A DNA stretch of 64,000 bases from Pomacea canaliculata (lineage: Eukaryota > Mollusca > Gastropoda > Architaenioglossa > Ampullariidae). This document shows, in pieces, positions 22,880-35,800 of the stretch. Position 1 is the stretch's first letter, and every line of letters begins with the position of its first letter. The position numbers were made by a program, and so were the translations under genes. The notes beneath the pieces were generated by a model that was not told the origin of the DNA, searched no databases, and saw nothing but the letters and a program-made list of their open reading frames with translations. The stretch spans positions 38,432,751 to 38,496,750 of the forward strand of contig NC_037590.1 in NCBI RefSeq assembly GCF_003073045.1. The letters run 5' to 3'.

Positions 22880-25800
22880 AAGGCGGGTGTGGGTGGGTCG
22901 GCACCAGCTTTACCACTGGGCAGGAGCACCACCCCGGCTGCAAGGCGGGTGTGGGTGGGTCGGCACCAGCTTTACCACTGGCAGGAGCACCACCCGGCTG
23001 CAAGGCGGTGTGGGTGGTCGGCACAGCTTTACCACTGGGCAGGAGCACCACCCCGGCTGCAAGGCGGGTGTGGGTGGTCGGCACCAGCTTTACCACTGGG
23101 CAGGAGCACCACCCCGGCTGCAAGGCGGGTGTGGGTGGGTCGGCACCAGCTTTCCCACTGGGCAGGAGCACCACCCGGCTGCAAGCGGGTGTGGTGGGTC
23201 GGCACCAGCTTCCCACTGGCAGGAGCACCACCCCGGCTGCAAGGCGGGTGTGGGTGGGTCGGCACCAGCTTTCCCACTGGGCAGGAGCACCACCCCGGCT
23301 GCAAGGGGTGTGGGTGGGTCGGCACCAGCTTTCCACTGGGCAGGAGCACCACCCGGTGCAGGCGGGTGTGGGTGGGTCGGCACCAGCTTTCCCACTGGGC
23401 AGGAGCACCACCCGCTGCAAGGCGGTGTGGGTCGGCACCAGCTTTCCACTGGCAGGAGCACCACCCGGCTGCAAGGCGGGTGTGGGTGGGTCCGCACCAG
23501 CTTCCACTGGCAGGAGCACCACCCGGCTGCAAGGCGGGTGTGGGTGGTCGGCACCAGCTTTCCACTGGGCAGGAGCACCACCCGGCTGCAAGGCGGGTGT
23601 GGGTCGGCACCAGCTTTCCCACTGGGCAGGAGCACCACGGCTGCAAGCGGGTGTGGGTGGGTCGGCACCAGCTTTCCCACTGGGCAGGAGCACCACCCCG
23701 GCTGCAAGGCGGGTGTGGGTGGGTCGGCACCAGCTTTCCACTGGGCAGGAGCACCACCCCGGCTGCAAGGCGGGTGTGGGTGGGTCGGCACCAGCTTTCC
23801 CACTGGGCAGGAGCACCACCCCGGCTGCAAGGCGGGTGTGGGTGGGTCGCACCAGCTTCCCACTGGGCAGGAGCACCACCCCGGCTGCAAGGCGGGTGTG
23901 GTGGGTCGGCACCAGCTTTCCCACTGGCAGGAGCACCACCCCGGCTGCAAGGCGGGTGTGGGTGGGTCGGCACCAGCTTTCCCACTGGGCAGGAGCACCA
24001 CCCCGGCTGCAAGGCGGGTGTGGGGTGGGTCACCAGCTTTCCCACTGGGCAGGAGCACCACCCGGCTGCAAGGCGGGTGTGGGTGGGTCGGCACCAGCTT
24101 TCCCACTGGGCAGGAGCACCACCCCGGCTGCAAGGTGTGGGTGGTCGGCACCAGCTTTCCCACTGGGCAGGAGCACCACCCCGGCTGCAAGGCGGGTGTG
24201 GGTGGGTCGGCACCAGCTTTCCCACTGGGCAGGAGAGCACCACCCCGGCTGCAAGGCGGGTGTGGGTGGTCGGCACCAGCTTTCCCACTGGGCAGGAGCA
24301 CCACCCGGCTGCAAGGCGGGTGTGGGTGGGTCGGCACCAGCTTTCCCACTGGGCAGGAGCACCACCCCGGCTGCAAGGCGGTGTGGGTGGGTCGGCACCA
24401 GCTTTCCCACTGGCAGGAGCACCACCCGGCTGCAAGGCGGGTGTGGGTGGGTCGGCACCAGCTTTCCCACTGGGCAGGAGCACCACCGGCTGCAAGGCGG
24501 GTGTGGGTGGTCGGCACCAGCTTTCCCACTGGCAGGAGCACCACCCCGGCTGCAAGGCGGTGTGGGTGGGTCGGCACCAGCTTTCCACTGGGCAGGAGCA
24601 CCACCCCGGCTGCAAGGCGGGTGTGGGTGGGTCGGCACCAGCTTTCCCACTGGGCAGGAGCACCACCCCGGCTGCAAGGCGGGTGGGTGGGTCGGCACCA
24701 GCTTTCCCACTGGGCAGGAGCACCACCCCGGCTGCAAGGCGGGTGTGGTGGGTCGGCACCAGCTTTCCACTGGGCAGGAGCACCACCCGGCTGCAAGGCG
24801 GGTGTGGGTGGGTCGGCACCAGCTTTCCCACTGGGCAGGAGCACCACCCCGGCTGCAAGGCGGGTGTGGGTGGGTCGGCACCAGCTTTCCCACTGGGCAG
24901 GAGCACCACCCCGGCTGCAAGGCGGGTGGGGTGGGTCGGCACCAGCTTTCCCACTGGGCAGGAGCACCACCCCGGCTGCAAGGCGGGTGTGGGTGGGTCG
25001 GCACCAGCTTTCCCACTGGCAGGAGCACCACCCCGGCTGCAAGGCGGGTGTGGGTGGGTCGGCACCAGCTTTCTACTGGCAGGAGCACCACCCCGGCTGC
25101 AAGGCGGGTGTGGGTGGTCGGCACCAGCTTTCCCACTGGGCAGGAGCACCACCCCCGGCTGCAAGGCGGGTGTGGGTGGGTCGGCACCAGCTTTCCCACT
25201 GGGCAGGAGCACCACCCCGGCTGCAAGGCGGGTGTGGGTGGGTCGGCACCAGCTTTCCCACTGGGCAGGAGCACCACCCCGGCTGCAAGGCGGGTGTGGG
25301 TGGGTCGGCACCAGCTTTCCCCACTGGGCAGGAGCACCACCCCGGCTGCAAGGCGGTGTGGGTGGTCGGCACCAGCTTTCACTGGGCAGGAGCACCACCC
25401 CGGCTGCAAGGCGGGTGTGGGTGGGTCGGCACCAGCTTTCCACTGGCAGGAGCACCACCCGGCTGCAAGGCGGGTGTGGGTGGTCGGCACCAGCTTTCCC
25501 ACTGGGCAGGAGCACCACCCCGGCTGCAAGGCGGTGTGGGTGGGTCGGCACCAGCTTTCCCACTGGGCAGGAGCACCACCCCGGCTGCAAGGCGGGTTGG
25601 TGGTCGGCACCAGCTTTCCACTGGGCAGGAGCACCACCCCGGCTGCAAGGCGGGTGTGGGTGGGTCGGCACCAGCTTTCTTACTGGGCAGGAGGCACCAC
25701 CCCGGCTGCAAGGCGGGTGTGGTGGTCGGCACCAGCTTTTCTTTACTGGGCAGGAGCACCACCCCGGCTGCAAGCGGGTGTGGGTGGGTCGGCACCAGCT

Positions 25801-26290
25801 TTTTTACTGGGCAGGAGCACCACCCCGGCTGCAAGGCGGTGTGGGGTCGGCACCAGCTTTCTTACTGGCAGGAGCACCACCCCGGCTGCAAGGCGGGTGT
25901 GGGTGGGTCGGCACCAGCTTTCTTACTGGGCAGGAGCACCACCCCGGCTGCAAGGCGGGTGTGGGTGGGTCGGCACCAGCTTTCTTACTGGGCAGGAGCA
26001 CCACCCCGGCTGCAAGGCGGGTGTGGGTGGGTCGGCACCAGCTTTCTTACTGGGCAGGAGCACCACCCCGGCTGCAAGCGGGTGTGGGGTGGGTCGGCAC
26101 CAGCTTTCTTACTGGGCAGGAGCACCACCCCGGGCTGCAAGGCGGGTGTGGGTGGGTCGGCACCAGCTTTCTTACTGGGCAGGAGCACCACCCCGGCTGC
26201 AAGGCGGGTGTGGGTGGTCGGCACCAGCTTTCTTACTGGCAGGAGCACCACCCCGGCTGCAAGGCGGGTGTGGGTGGGTCGGCACCAGCT
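22880..26290. repeat. 62-bp satellite array, ~55 copies
   Basis: The unit begins GGTCGGCACCAGCTTTCCCA and continues CTGGGCAGGAGCACCACC, then CCGGCTGCAAGGCGGGTGTG. Copies are nearly identical and differ mainly by lost bases in GGG, CCC and CCCC runs, as expected from long-read homopolymer errors or from recent amplification. Units before 23150 have TTTACCACT, middle units TTTCCCACT and units after 25670 TTTCTTACT, so variants spread in blocks. Stop-free reading in several frames on both strands comes from the repeat and is not a gene. Confidence 0.97.
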
Positions 26291-29200
26291 TTGGCGTTTG
26301 GCTGTTGGCTGTTGGCTGTTGGCTGTTGCTGTGCTGTTGGCTGTTGGCTGTTGGCTGTTGGCTGTTGGCTGTTGGCTGTTGGCTGTTGGCTGTTGGCTGT
26401 TGGCTGTTGGCTGTTGGCTGTTGGCTGTTGGCTGTTGGCTGTTGGCTGTTGGCTGTTGGCTGTTGCTGTTGGCTGTTGGCTGTTGGCTGTTGCTGTTGGC
26501 TGTTGGCTGTTGGCTGTTGGCTGTTGGCTGTTGGCTGTTGGCTGTTGGCTGTTGGCTGTTGGCTGTTGGCTGTTGGTTGGCTGTTGGCTGTTGGCTGTTG
26601 GCTGTTGGCTGTTGGCTGTTGGCTGTTGGCTGTTGGCTGTTGCTGTTGGCTGTTGGCTGTTGGCTGTTGGCTGTTGGCTGTTGGCTGTTGGCTGTTGGCT
26701 GTTGGCTGTTGGCTGTTGGCTGTTGGCTGTTGGCTGTTGGCTGTTGGCTGTTGGCTGTTGGCTGTTGGCTGTTGGCTGTTGGCTGTTGGCTGTGGCTGTT
26801 GGCTGTTGGCTGTGGCTGTTGGCTGTTGGCTGTGGCTGTTGCTGTTGGCTGTTGGCTGTTGGCTGTTGGCTGTTGGCTGTTGGCTGTTGGCTGTTGGCTG
26901 TTGGCTGTTGGCTGTTGGCTGTTGGCTGTTGGCTGTTGGCTGTTGGCTGTTGGCTGTTGGCTGTTGGCTGTTGGCTGTTGGCTGTTGGCTGTTGGCTGTT
27001 GGCTGTTGGCTGTTGGCTGTTGGCTGTTGGCTGTTGGCTGTTGGTGTTGGCTGTTGGCTGTTGGCTGTTGGCTGTTGGCTGCTGTTGGCTGTTGGCTGTT
27101 GGCTGTTGGCTGTTGGCTGTTGGCTGTTGGCTGTTGGCTGTTGGCTGTTGGCTGTTGGCTGTTGGCTGTTGGCTGTTGGCTGTTTGGCTGTTGGCTGTTG
27201 GCTGTTGGCTGTTGGCTGTGGCTGTTGGCTGTTGGCTGTTGGCTGTTGGCTGTTGGCTGTTGGCTGTTGGCTGTGGCTGTTGGCTGTTGGCTGTTGGCTG
27301 TTGGCTGTTGGCTGTTGGCTGTTGGCTGTTGGCTGTTGGCTGTTGGCTGTTGGCTGTTGGCTGTTGGCTGTTGGCTGTTGGCTGTTGGCTGTTGGCTGTT
27401 GGCTGTTGGCTGTTGGCTGTTGGCTGTTGGCTGTTGGCTGTTGGCTGTTGGCTGTTGCTGTTGGCTGTTGGCTGTTGGCTGTTGGCTGTTGGCTGTTGGC
27501 TGTTGGCTGTTGGCTGTGGCTGTTGGCTGTTGGCTGTTGGCTGTTGGCTGTTGGCTGTTGGCTGTTGGCTGTTGGCTGTTGGCTGTTGGCTGTGCTGTTG
27601 CTGTTGGCTGTTGGCTGTTGGCTGTTGGCTGTTGGCTGTTGGCTGTTGGCTGTTGCTGTTGGCTGTTGGCTGTTGGCTGTTGGCTGTTGGCTGTTGGCTG
27701 TTGGCTGTTGGCTGTTGGCTGTTGGCTGTTGGCTGTTGGCTGTTGGCTGTTGGCTGTTGGCTGTTGGCTGTTGGCTGTTGGCTGTTGGCTGTGCTGTTGC
27801 TGTTGGCTGTTGGCTGTTGGCTGTTGGCTGTTGGCTGTTGGCTGTTGGCTGTTGGCTGTTGGCTGTTGGCTGTTGGCTGTTGGCTGTTGGCTGTTGGCTG
27901 TTGGCTGTTGGCTGTTGCTGTTGGCTCGTTGGCTGTTGGCGTGTGGCTGTTGGCTGTTGGCTGTTGGCTGTTGCTGTTGGCTGTTGGCTGTTTGCTGTTG
28001 GCTGTTGGCTGTCTGTTGGCCTGTTGGCTGTTGGCTGTGGCTGTCTGTTGGCTGTTGGCTGTGGCTGTTGGCTGTTGGCTGTTGCTGTTGGCTGTTGGCT
28101 GTTGGCTGTTGGCTGGGCTGTTGGCTGTTGGCTGTTGGCTGTTGGCTGTTGGCTGTGGCTGGCTGTTGGCTGTTGGCTGTTGGCTGTTGGCTGTTGGCTG
28201 TTGGCTGTTGGTGTTGGCTGTTGGCTGTTGGCTGTGGCTGTTTGCTGTTGGGCTGTTGGCTGTTGGCTGTTGGCTGTTGGCTGTTGGGCTGTTGGCTGTT
28301 GGCTGTTGGCTGTTGGCTGTTGGCTGTTGGCTGTTGGCTGTTGGCTGTTGGGCTGTTGGCTGTGGGCTGTTGGCTGTTGGCTGTTGGGCTGTTGGCTGTT
28401 GGCTGTTGGCTGTTGGCTGGCTGTTGGCTGTTGGCTGTTGGCTGTTGGCTGTTGGCTGTTGGCTGTTGGCTGTTGGCTGTTGGCTGTTGGCTGTTGGCTG
28501 TGGCTGTTGGCTGTTGGCTGTTGGCTGTTGGCTGTTGGCTGTTGGCTGTGGCTGTGGCTGTTGAGCTGTTGGCTGTTGGCTGTTGGCTGTTGGCTGTTGG
28601 CTGTTGGCTGTTGGCTGTGGCTGTTGGCTGTTGGCTGTTGCTGTTGGCTGTTGGCTGTTGGCTGTTGGCTGTTGGCTGTTGCTGTTGGCTGTGGCTGTTG
28701 GCTGTTGGCTGTTGGCTGTTGGCTGTTGGCTGTTGGCTGTTGGCTGTTGGCTGTTGGCTGTTGTGTTGGCTGTTGGCTGTTGGCTGTTGGCTGTTGGCTG
28801 TTGGCTGTTGGCTGTTGGCTGTTGGCTGTTGGCTGTTGGCTGTTGGCTGTTGGCTGTTGTGCTGTTGGCTGTTGGTGTTGCTGTTTGGCTGTTGCTGTTG
28901 GCTGTTGGCTGTTGGCTGTTGGCTGTTGGCTGTTCGCTGTTGGCTGTTGGCTGTTGGCTGTTGGCTGTTGGCTGTTGGGCTGTTGGCTGTTGGCTGTTGG
29001 CTGTTGGCTGTTGGCTGTTGGCTGTTGCGCTTGGCTGTTGCTGCTGTGGCTGTTGGGTTGGCTTTGCTGCTGTTGGCTGTTGGCTGTTGGCTGTTGGCTG
29101 TTGGCTGCTGTTGGCTGTTGGCTGTTGGCTGTTGGCTGTTGCTGGCTGTTGGCTGTTGGCTGTTGCTGTGGCTGTTGGCTGTTGGCTGTTGGCTGTTGGC

Positions 29201-30084
29201 TGTTGGCTGTTGGCTGTTGGCTGTTGGCTGTTGGCTGTTGGTTGGCTGTTGGCTGTTGGTGGCTGTTGGCTGTTGGCTGTTGTTGGCTGTTGGTTGGCGT
29301 TGGCTGTTGGCTGGTTGGCTGTTGTTGGCTGTTGTTCGCTGTTCGCTGTTCGCTGTTGGCTGTGCTGTTCGCTGTTCGCTGTTCGCTGTTCGCTGTTCGC
29401 TGTTCGCTGTTGTCGCTGTTCGCTGTTCGCTGTTCGCTGTTCGCTGTTTGTTCGCTGTTCGCTGTTCGCTGTTCGCTGTTCGCTGTTCGCTGTTCGCTGT
29501 TCGCTGTTCGCTGTTCGCTGTTCGCTGTTCGCTGTTCGCTGTTCGCTGTTCGCTGTTCGCTGTTCGCTGTTCGCTGTTCGCTGTTCGCTGTTCGCTGTGC
29601 GCTGTTCGCTGTTCGCTGTTCGCTGTTCGCTGTTCGCTGTTGGCTGTTGGCTGTTGGCTGTTGCTGTTGGCTGTTGGCTGTTGGCTGTTGGCTGTTGGCC
29701 TGTTGGCTGTTGGCTGTTGGCGTTGGCTGTTGCTTGGCTGTGGCTGTTGCTGTTGGCTGTTGGCTGTTGGCTGTTGGCTGTTCGCTGTTCGCTGTTCGCT
29801 GTTCGCTGTTCGCTGTTGGCTGTTGGCTGTTGGCTGTTGGCTGTTGGCTGTTGGCTGTTGGCTGTTGGCTGTTGGCTGTTGGCTGTTGGCTGTTGGCTGT
29901 TGGCTGTTGGCTGTTGGCTGTTCGCTGTTCGCTGTTCGCTGTTCGCTGTTCGCTGTTCGCTGTTGGCTGTTCGCTGTTCGCTGTTCGCTGTTCGCTGTTC
30001 GCTGTTCGCTGTTCGCTGTTCGCTGTTCGCTGTTCGCTGTTCGCTGTTCGCTGTTCGCTGTTCGCTGTTCGCTGTTCGCTGTTC
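26291..30084. repeat. 7-bp satellite (TTGGCTG/TTCGCTG)n
   Basis: About 3.8 kb of a seven-base repeat. 26291-29334 is TTGGCTG and 29335-29639 is TTCGCTG. 29640-29779 is TTGGCTG, 29780-29815 TTCGCTG, 29816-29919 TTGGCTG and 29920-30084 TTCGCTG with one isolated TTGGCTG. Scattered one- or two-base losses occur. The period of 7 gives stop-free frames (for example LAVGCWL or TANSQQP repeats), which I do not consider coding. Confidence 0.97.
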
Positions 30085-30820
30085 GTAATTCATTAAGCAA
30101 CAACCATCATCCTCCATTGTCTACATCCAGCAACAATCTTCACCATCAAATAATAACAATTGTCATCAATTATCAACAATAATTATTAAAAATCATCAAT
30201 CATCAACAATCATCATAAACAACCATCATCAACCATTGTCAACAACTACCAATGATCCTCACCATCAGTTAACTACAATCATTATCAATTATCAACAGCA
30301 ATCATCATCAATCATCAACAACCATCATCAGCAACCTCTTTGACAAAACCAGCAACAACCATCAACATCAATCATCTGCAACCAACACCAACAACAACCA
30401 TCAACAATCACCTATATCAATCAACAACAATCATTATTAATTATCAACAATTTAACAATAAATCTTTTTAATCATCAATCATCAACAACCATCATCAACA
30501 ACCACCAACAACAACCATCAACATCAATCATCAATTGTTATTGTCAATCATCAACAACAACCATCAACTAGCATCAACAACCATTATCAGCAACCATCAT
30601 CAACCAACAAGAATCACCAACAACAACAACCATCACCATCATTAATCATCAACAATAATCATCAACATCAACCATCAACAACGACCATCAACAACTTTAA
30701 TCAAGAACTATCCATCATCAACAACGTTAATCAAAAACTATCCATCATCAACAATCATCATCAACAACTATCAACAACAACTATCAACAACTTACAACAT
30801 TTATTAACAAGTAAAAGTTC
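30085..30820. repeat. Degenerate CAT/CAA-rich trinucleotide tract
   Basis: Irregular mixture of ATC, AAC, CAT and CAA triplets abutting the 7-bp satellite. It looks like an old decayed trinucleotide array. It carries no gene. Confidence 0.9.
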
Positions 30821-31735
30821 TATCAGCCTCCTTGTCGATTTCTAAGCTGTCTGTTTCTTTGCTCTACTTTCCACATTTCTATCGTAACGATGGATACTCA
30901 TTATGTATGTAGTCAAAGCTTCACCTTCTGATCCTATCATGTGACCTTTCTTACGTGAGATCACATCAAATACTAGTGGGGGATCCATGTTGCACACAAA
31001 GATAGCAAATAATAATAAAATAAATCACCTAAAATTATCTCTCAAGTCAAATACAATCGGGATAGAAATGTAATCACATCATCAAAAGGTCTTCACAATG
31101 ATTCGCAAAATGAAATAAGAAATAAAAATCCCTAAGTCAACTACAGCTGTAAACACTTCAAGGTGTAAGCCATAGTTCAATCAAAACAATTCAGGAAACA
31201 ACTACACTTAATCATCAATCAAAGCAGTGGGTGTACAAATCCAAATCTCAGTAAACACAATAAAGCTCACAATGGTAATTTCTCTCTAGAGATGCAATAA
31301 ACACATAAGTAACCCTAACGAGCAAAGACAGATCAATCAGAATCTTTAAATGTAATGATGTGAATACTACTCATGATCATGATTTCAAGTTCAATATAGG
31401 ATTTGAGGAACAACCAAATTTTTTTCCTTAAAACAGTAGAATAAAGAACTTAATGGGGAAGATAATCACACGCTCATACACTACCAAACTTCTTCCAATA
31501 AACACCACACTCAGGGTTAAGGTGAAGGTAGCAGAGAAAGAAAGACATAAAACAGTAGAGACACAGGCTTGGCCTTACTACGGGTAGAACTTTACAGACC
31601 CGTAGACCTCTGGAGCTGGAGACGGGGAAGAAAATGTTAAAATTAACCATAAACATCAACAGAAAAACCACTAGATTCCTCAAAGGACAATCCTTCCACA
31701 CAACAACTGTTTACAAGACAGACAGACAGCCATGC
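30821..31735. other. AT-rich intergenic sequence
   Basis: Nothing recognisable: short open frames only, no conserved motif and no clear repeat. Confidence 0.6.
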
Positions 31736-31738
31736 GAT

Positions 31739-31905
31739 TACGTCAGAGCGGTCCGTTGGCGCAACGGTTAGCGCCTGTCACCAATACAGTGAAGGCTGGC
31801 TGCCCTGAGTTCACTTCTCATCTCAGGCACGCTGTTTTTTCTCTGCACGTGGCATGCCTTGCCCTCAGTTGCTGGCACGGCGTAAAACACCAATTCCCCC
31901 TCCCT
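31739..31905 (+). mobile_element. tRNA-derived SINE
   Basis: The head GTCCGTTGGCGCAACGGTTA folds like a tRNA D arm (GGCGC...GCGCC) and carries an A box. An anticodon-like arm follows, then a weak B box (GAGTTCACTTCTC). Downstream is a non-tRNA body ending near GGCACGGCGTAAAACACC. The order tRNA head, body, A-rich end is that of a SINE. No intact target-site duplication was identified, and the B box is decayed. Confidence 0.65.
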
Positions 31906-34900
31906 CCCGCAATCACGACGGGTCACCAATCGTCACGGACAATCACAGATGATGGCAGATGGCATATATTTTTTTAAGCTGGTCAAATACACTGTCAAAC
32001 ACCAAATAATTCTCACAGACAAAACTCAAAGCTAACTCTGCCATCTCGCAATTCTTAGCTGCACGCCACAAATGTAAAGTTTCTTATATTTGCCCTCACG
32101 TCTGTCTACTTGCTGATTAGAAGAAAGGGATATCGTCATGGAACTATGTCCGATGACTAGTGATCACACTGAAAAATTACAATAAGTTGAAGATAATACT
32201 TACAATTCCAGTCATCTGCCATCCGGATGTAGGACACTCTCACGAACCTCAGCGCCAGGAATCCTCTTCCTCCACCCAGTCACTGCCAGGCAGGTGAGGT
32301 GAGCTGTCACACTAGCAACTACACGAACACGCCACTGCACATATTTTCATGGAAACACAAATGCTGGTAGACACTTCCAGAATCTTTGGCCTGGACATTA
32401 GTGGAAACGTCGACACGATGCTCGATTCCTCGACGACCGACAAGGGAAGAAACTCCAGGGCTACCCGGATCGGTTCGAGCCACCCAGTCCTCCCTCGGTT
32501 GACAGTCACGCTGGGTGGGTCCGGTGTAGGAAGAAGGTTCTCAAACCCTCCTGTAGTTAAGGATCCGTTTCAGCGGGTCCTCCTTAGCTGTTCCTCCACA
32601 TTAGTTCCTGCAACTTAATTACTAATGAGACTCTACCATTCACTGCTACTATTAGTCTCCCTGAGTTAAACTCATCACGTGATTTCTTGTTGAACGTTAA
32701 GATTTTTCTCATGAAACAATTTAGCCGTGAAATCAGAATTTAGAATTCAGGACAATATACAAACATATTTGTTTACCTTGACTGGGCAAGGAGCTAAATG
32801 CACAGATTCTTCTGTCTGTATTCACACCTGCACAGGTAGGACCAAGCGTCTCGGCGGCTGCGTTGGGAATGTCACACACTGTTCACTGAGCGAAAAACCT
32901 GGAGGTGAACTGTCGTCTCTAGTGTCACGTGTCATCAGTTATGCTCCCGCACGCGGTTTACGAATTACAGAGACACACTCGCACACACTCGCGAACTACG
33001 CTTACACAGGAAATAAGACATTTCTCTGACACACAACAGTATCCTTATCTTGCAATCGTCTTGTCACTAGCACTTGTTTGCTTAGTTTATTTTTTTACTC
33101 TTTTGTTTATTTTTGTGTGTGAGCACACTTGTTAGTATCCCTGCAAGATGAACAGCGTTTAAGGCATGTTGTCATTCCAAAATACAGATATAAAAATAAA
33201 ATATATTAAAACAGAAGAAAAAATTGATAGTCTCTCACTGTTTTAAATTGTTTATTTTAATTTGTCTGAATTTTTGTTTTCTTTATCAAAATGCATCCTG
33301 AGGAAACTTTTGTTTACAAGTAAATCACATTGGAAAAGGAAGCATGCGGAAGTTGACTTTTTCTGTTCATTTATTCCTCCTAGTCTTTCCTTTTACATTC
33401 TGACGCTCTTCTGTTGAAAGATGAAGTCACATTTACATCAGATACAACCATGTCTTTAATTATAATTTGCATTTTTGATATCGAGTCGGTTATTAGCAGT
33501 GACAGTGTGTGGGATAACCGTTACCGACAACCCAGGTTCTTAGCTGTAATACACACACACATACACGCACACACACACAAAGAATAGACAGAAACGGGAG
33601 ACAGACGCACGAGTTAAATAGACATTAAAAGATTTTCGTTTCGCTGAAATCTTTATGAGGATCACACAGCATAATAATATTCTTTCAATGGAAAAGAAAA
33701 ACGAAATTGGATTGGTTCACAAATCCTTTACTTTCCACGACATGAACTGTAACATTGTGTCTAATAAAAATGATTTCGTCGTCAGACGTCAACTCCCGAG
33801 CGACAGCCAACAGAATGTTTTGTCATGCGGACTTAATCGTGCATCTTCAACTAATAAGAATAATGATAATTTGCTGGAAATAGCAGTAATTAAATGCGAA
33901 TTTTTCTATATATCTTTCGATTTTTTATTTAGTCATACACACAATTCTTACACAGACACCACCACTACCACCCGACTTCATTCCAAATACATTCACGCAT
34001 CAGTGGCATAAAGATTTTGAGTTCCTGTTATTGATGTCTTTCCAGCTGTTGTTACATGCTGCCAATAGGTGTAGTCACTTGTCTACGGCTTGTTAGTATC
34101 TCTGTAAGATAAAAAGCGTTTGAAGCATGTTGTCATTCCACAATACAGCCTGTCTCTGGTTTATGGTCTTGGTGGTTCTAGGCTCCAATTGTCTCATTCT
34201 TGTAAAGCTTTAAAGTTTATTTTTTGCTGTAGTCACTTATATCTCTGTCTTTCTCTTCCTTAAATATTAATAATCAGATTTGTAAACTAAACAACTCATT
34301 CAAACTAACAGAGGATAAACTAATCAAAGGGACGTAAGACATATAAAAAAGGTTTCGCTTGTTATCTCCCATTCTTCAGTGTTGTGCTTTGCTACCTGAT
34401 CCGCACTGAAAAATTGTTTTCTGGAGGTAATATATAATCAAGTCTTTAAAAGAAGATAGACCAAATCAATGTTTACTCCCTTACTGAAATTGTTTATTTT
34501 AATCGGTCTGTTTTTGTTTTCTTTAACAAAATAAGTCTTTCCCTTCACTGAGACATTTACAACAACAACAGAAATCAGGTCTTGACAATACTGTTAACAC
34601 GAATTTTGCAGGTAAGTTTACAATTTTTATTTAAATATTATTTTATTTTAAATATATTTTATTTAAATATAACTGTCTACTCTTCTTTCGACCATCAAAA
34701 TCATTCCTGGTTTCCTGAAATCTACAATCATCTTTTGTTTTCTTGATGTTATTCTAAATAACTGTCGTGGCACAATGAAGCCAAATGTTTAATCTCCTGA
34801 GTGTAGTAAGAGTCATCGTGGGAAATTAGTTCTGTAAGTCCGGTATCGTCTGAAAATTTCACTAGAGAGCAGTTGTCGTTCCTGTGTCTCAGGAGGGAGT

Positions 34901-35280
34901 ACAGTCCCTTTGGGAGCACCAGTACTGGTGTACAGTGTATCGGAAATGACCAATTCTACAAATTCTTATAAATTTAGGTATGTTAGTCAGTCTAAGATCC
35001 ACAGAGAAGTTCTGGTATCAGCATTCATCCGAATTCGTTTTTGAACAAGCAACTGAATTTCATGCAATCACTGGAGAAATTAAAAAAACTGGAGACAAAT
35101 ACAGGTGCTGAGGTTCTCCAGATGTGCGTAAATTCTATTTAAGACACATAAAGCAGCCTGTTCTACAGGTAAACTTTAAAGACGAATGAATCCTGAACCA
35201 CGGCTAAAAAATATTTGAGTTTAAACTTCAAAAACTTTATTTACAGCAACTGGACATAAATCATTTAATTCTAACGCCAT
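31906..35280. other. Intergenic region with small dispersed repeats
   Basis: 33131-33187 and 34092-34148 are about 80% identical copies of one 57-base sequence (GTTAGTATC...CAATACAG). Segments near 33245-33295 and 34485-34535 are also similar to each other. 34046-34091 matches 22675-22720. A CA-type microsatellite lies at 33551-33580. Open frames at 32312-32618 show no domain I recognise. Confidence 0.6.
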
Positions 35281-35284
35281 GTTT

Positions 35285-35800
35285 TTTTCCGGCTCTGGTA
35301 CAATGCAGGAAGTTTTCCAGCGTAAGGGGACACCTGTTTAAAAGAGACAAGTTCTCCCTTCCGTTCATACTTTTTCTTCCCCTCCTTGATGGTCTTCTTG
35401 AGTTCTTTCTGCACCCCTGTCCCCGTCGCTGGAAGCCTGTTTCTTTTTGTTTAACACCTTAATGCTCTTGGCTTGTTGTTCCAATCACCTCTAATGGTTT
35501 TCTTTATCACAACTGCGTCTTCACAGAAACTGATATAGTCATTTAGGCAGTCAGCCCGTTCGATGACATCGGGTGAAGTGTCCACAAACACACTCCAGTC
35601 TGTGGCCTCGAAGCAGTCTTGTTGCTACATGTCGACACATGCTTTGTCCCACTAACCCAGTGATTTCTTTATGGGCGGTTCACTTTGTACGAGGGGCTGG
35701 TGTCGAGGGACAAGGCTGACCAGATTGTGATCTGAGAGACCAACGGTGGCAGGGCACGCGTCCTTCATGTTGGTGTGAAATAGGTCAAACATAATCTAAA
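35285..35800 (-). mobile_element. LINE fragment: endonuclease end and linker before the RT
   Basis: Minus-strand translation gives GLSDHNLVSLVPRHQPLV, the end of an APE-type endonuclease. It continues ATDWSVFVDTSPDVIERAD and LNDYISFCEDAVVIKKTI, and then a lysine-rich linker (ATGTGVQKELKKTIKEGKKK). This order is typical of CR1/L2-group non-LTR retrotransposons. Stops interrupt it (after KKSLG, after VDM and after ALRC), and the reverse-transcriptase core is absent, so it is a dead 5' or middle fragment. Confidence 0.75.

Noticed and set aside
22880-26290. Regularly spaced repeats that could suggest a CRISPR array
   Set aside because: Units abut without unique spacers and the genome is animal; it is a satellite.
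22845-30182. Very long open frames (up to 2,445 codons) on both strands
   Set aside because: They run through the 62-bp and 7-bp satellites, are open in several frames on both strands at once, and have purely periodic composition. They are by-products of stop-free repeats.
32440-32490. GGTTCGAGCC, looks like a tRNA B box
   Set aside because: No A box or cloverleaf around it.
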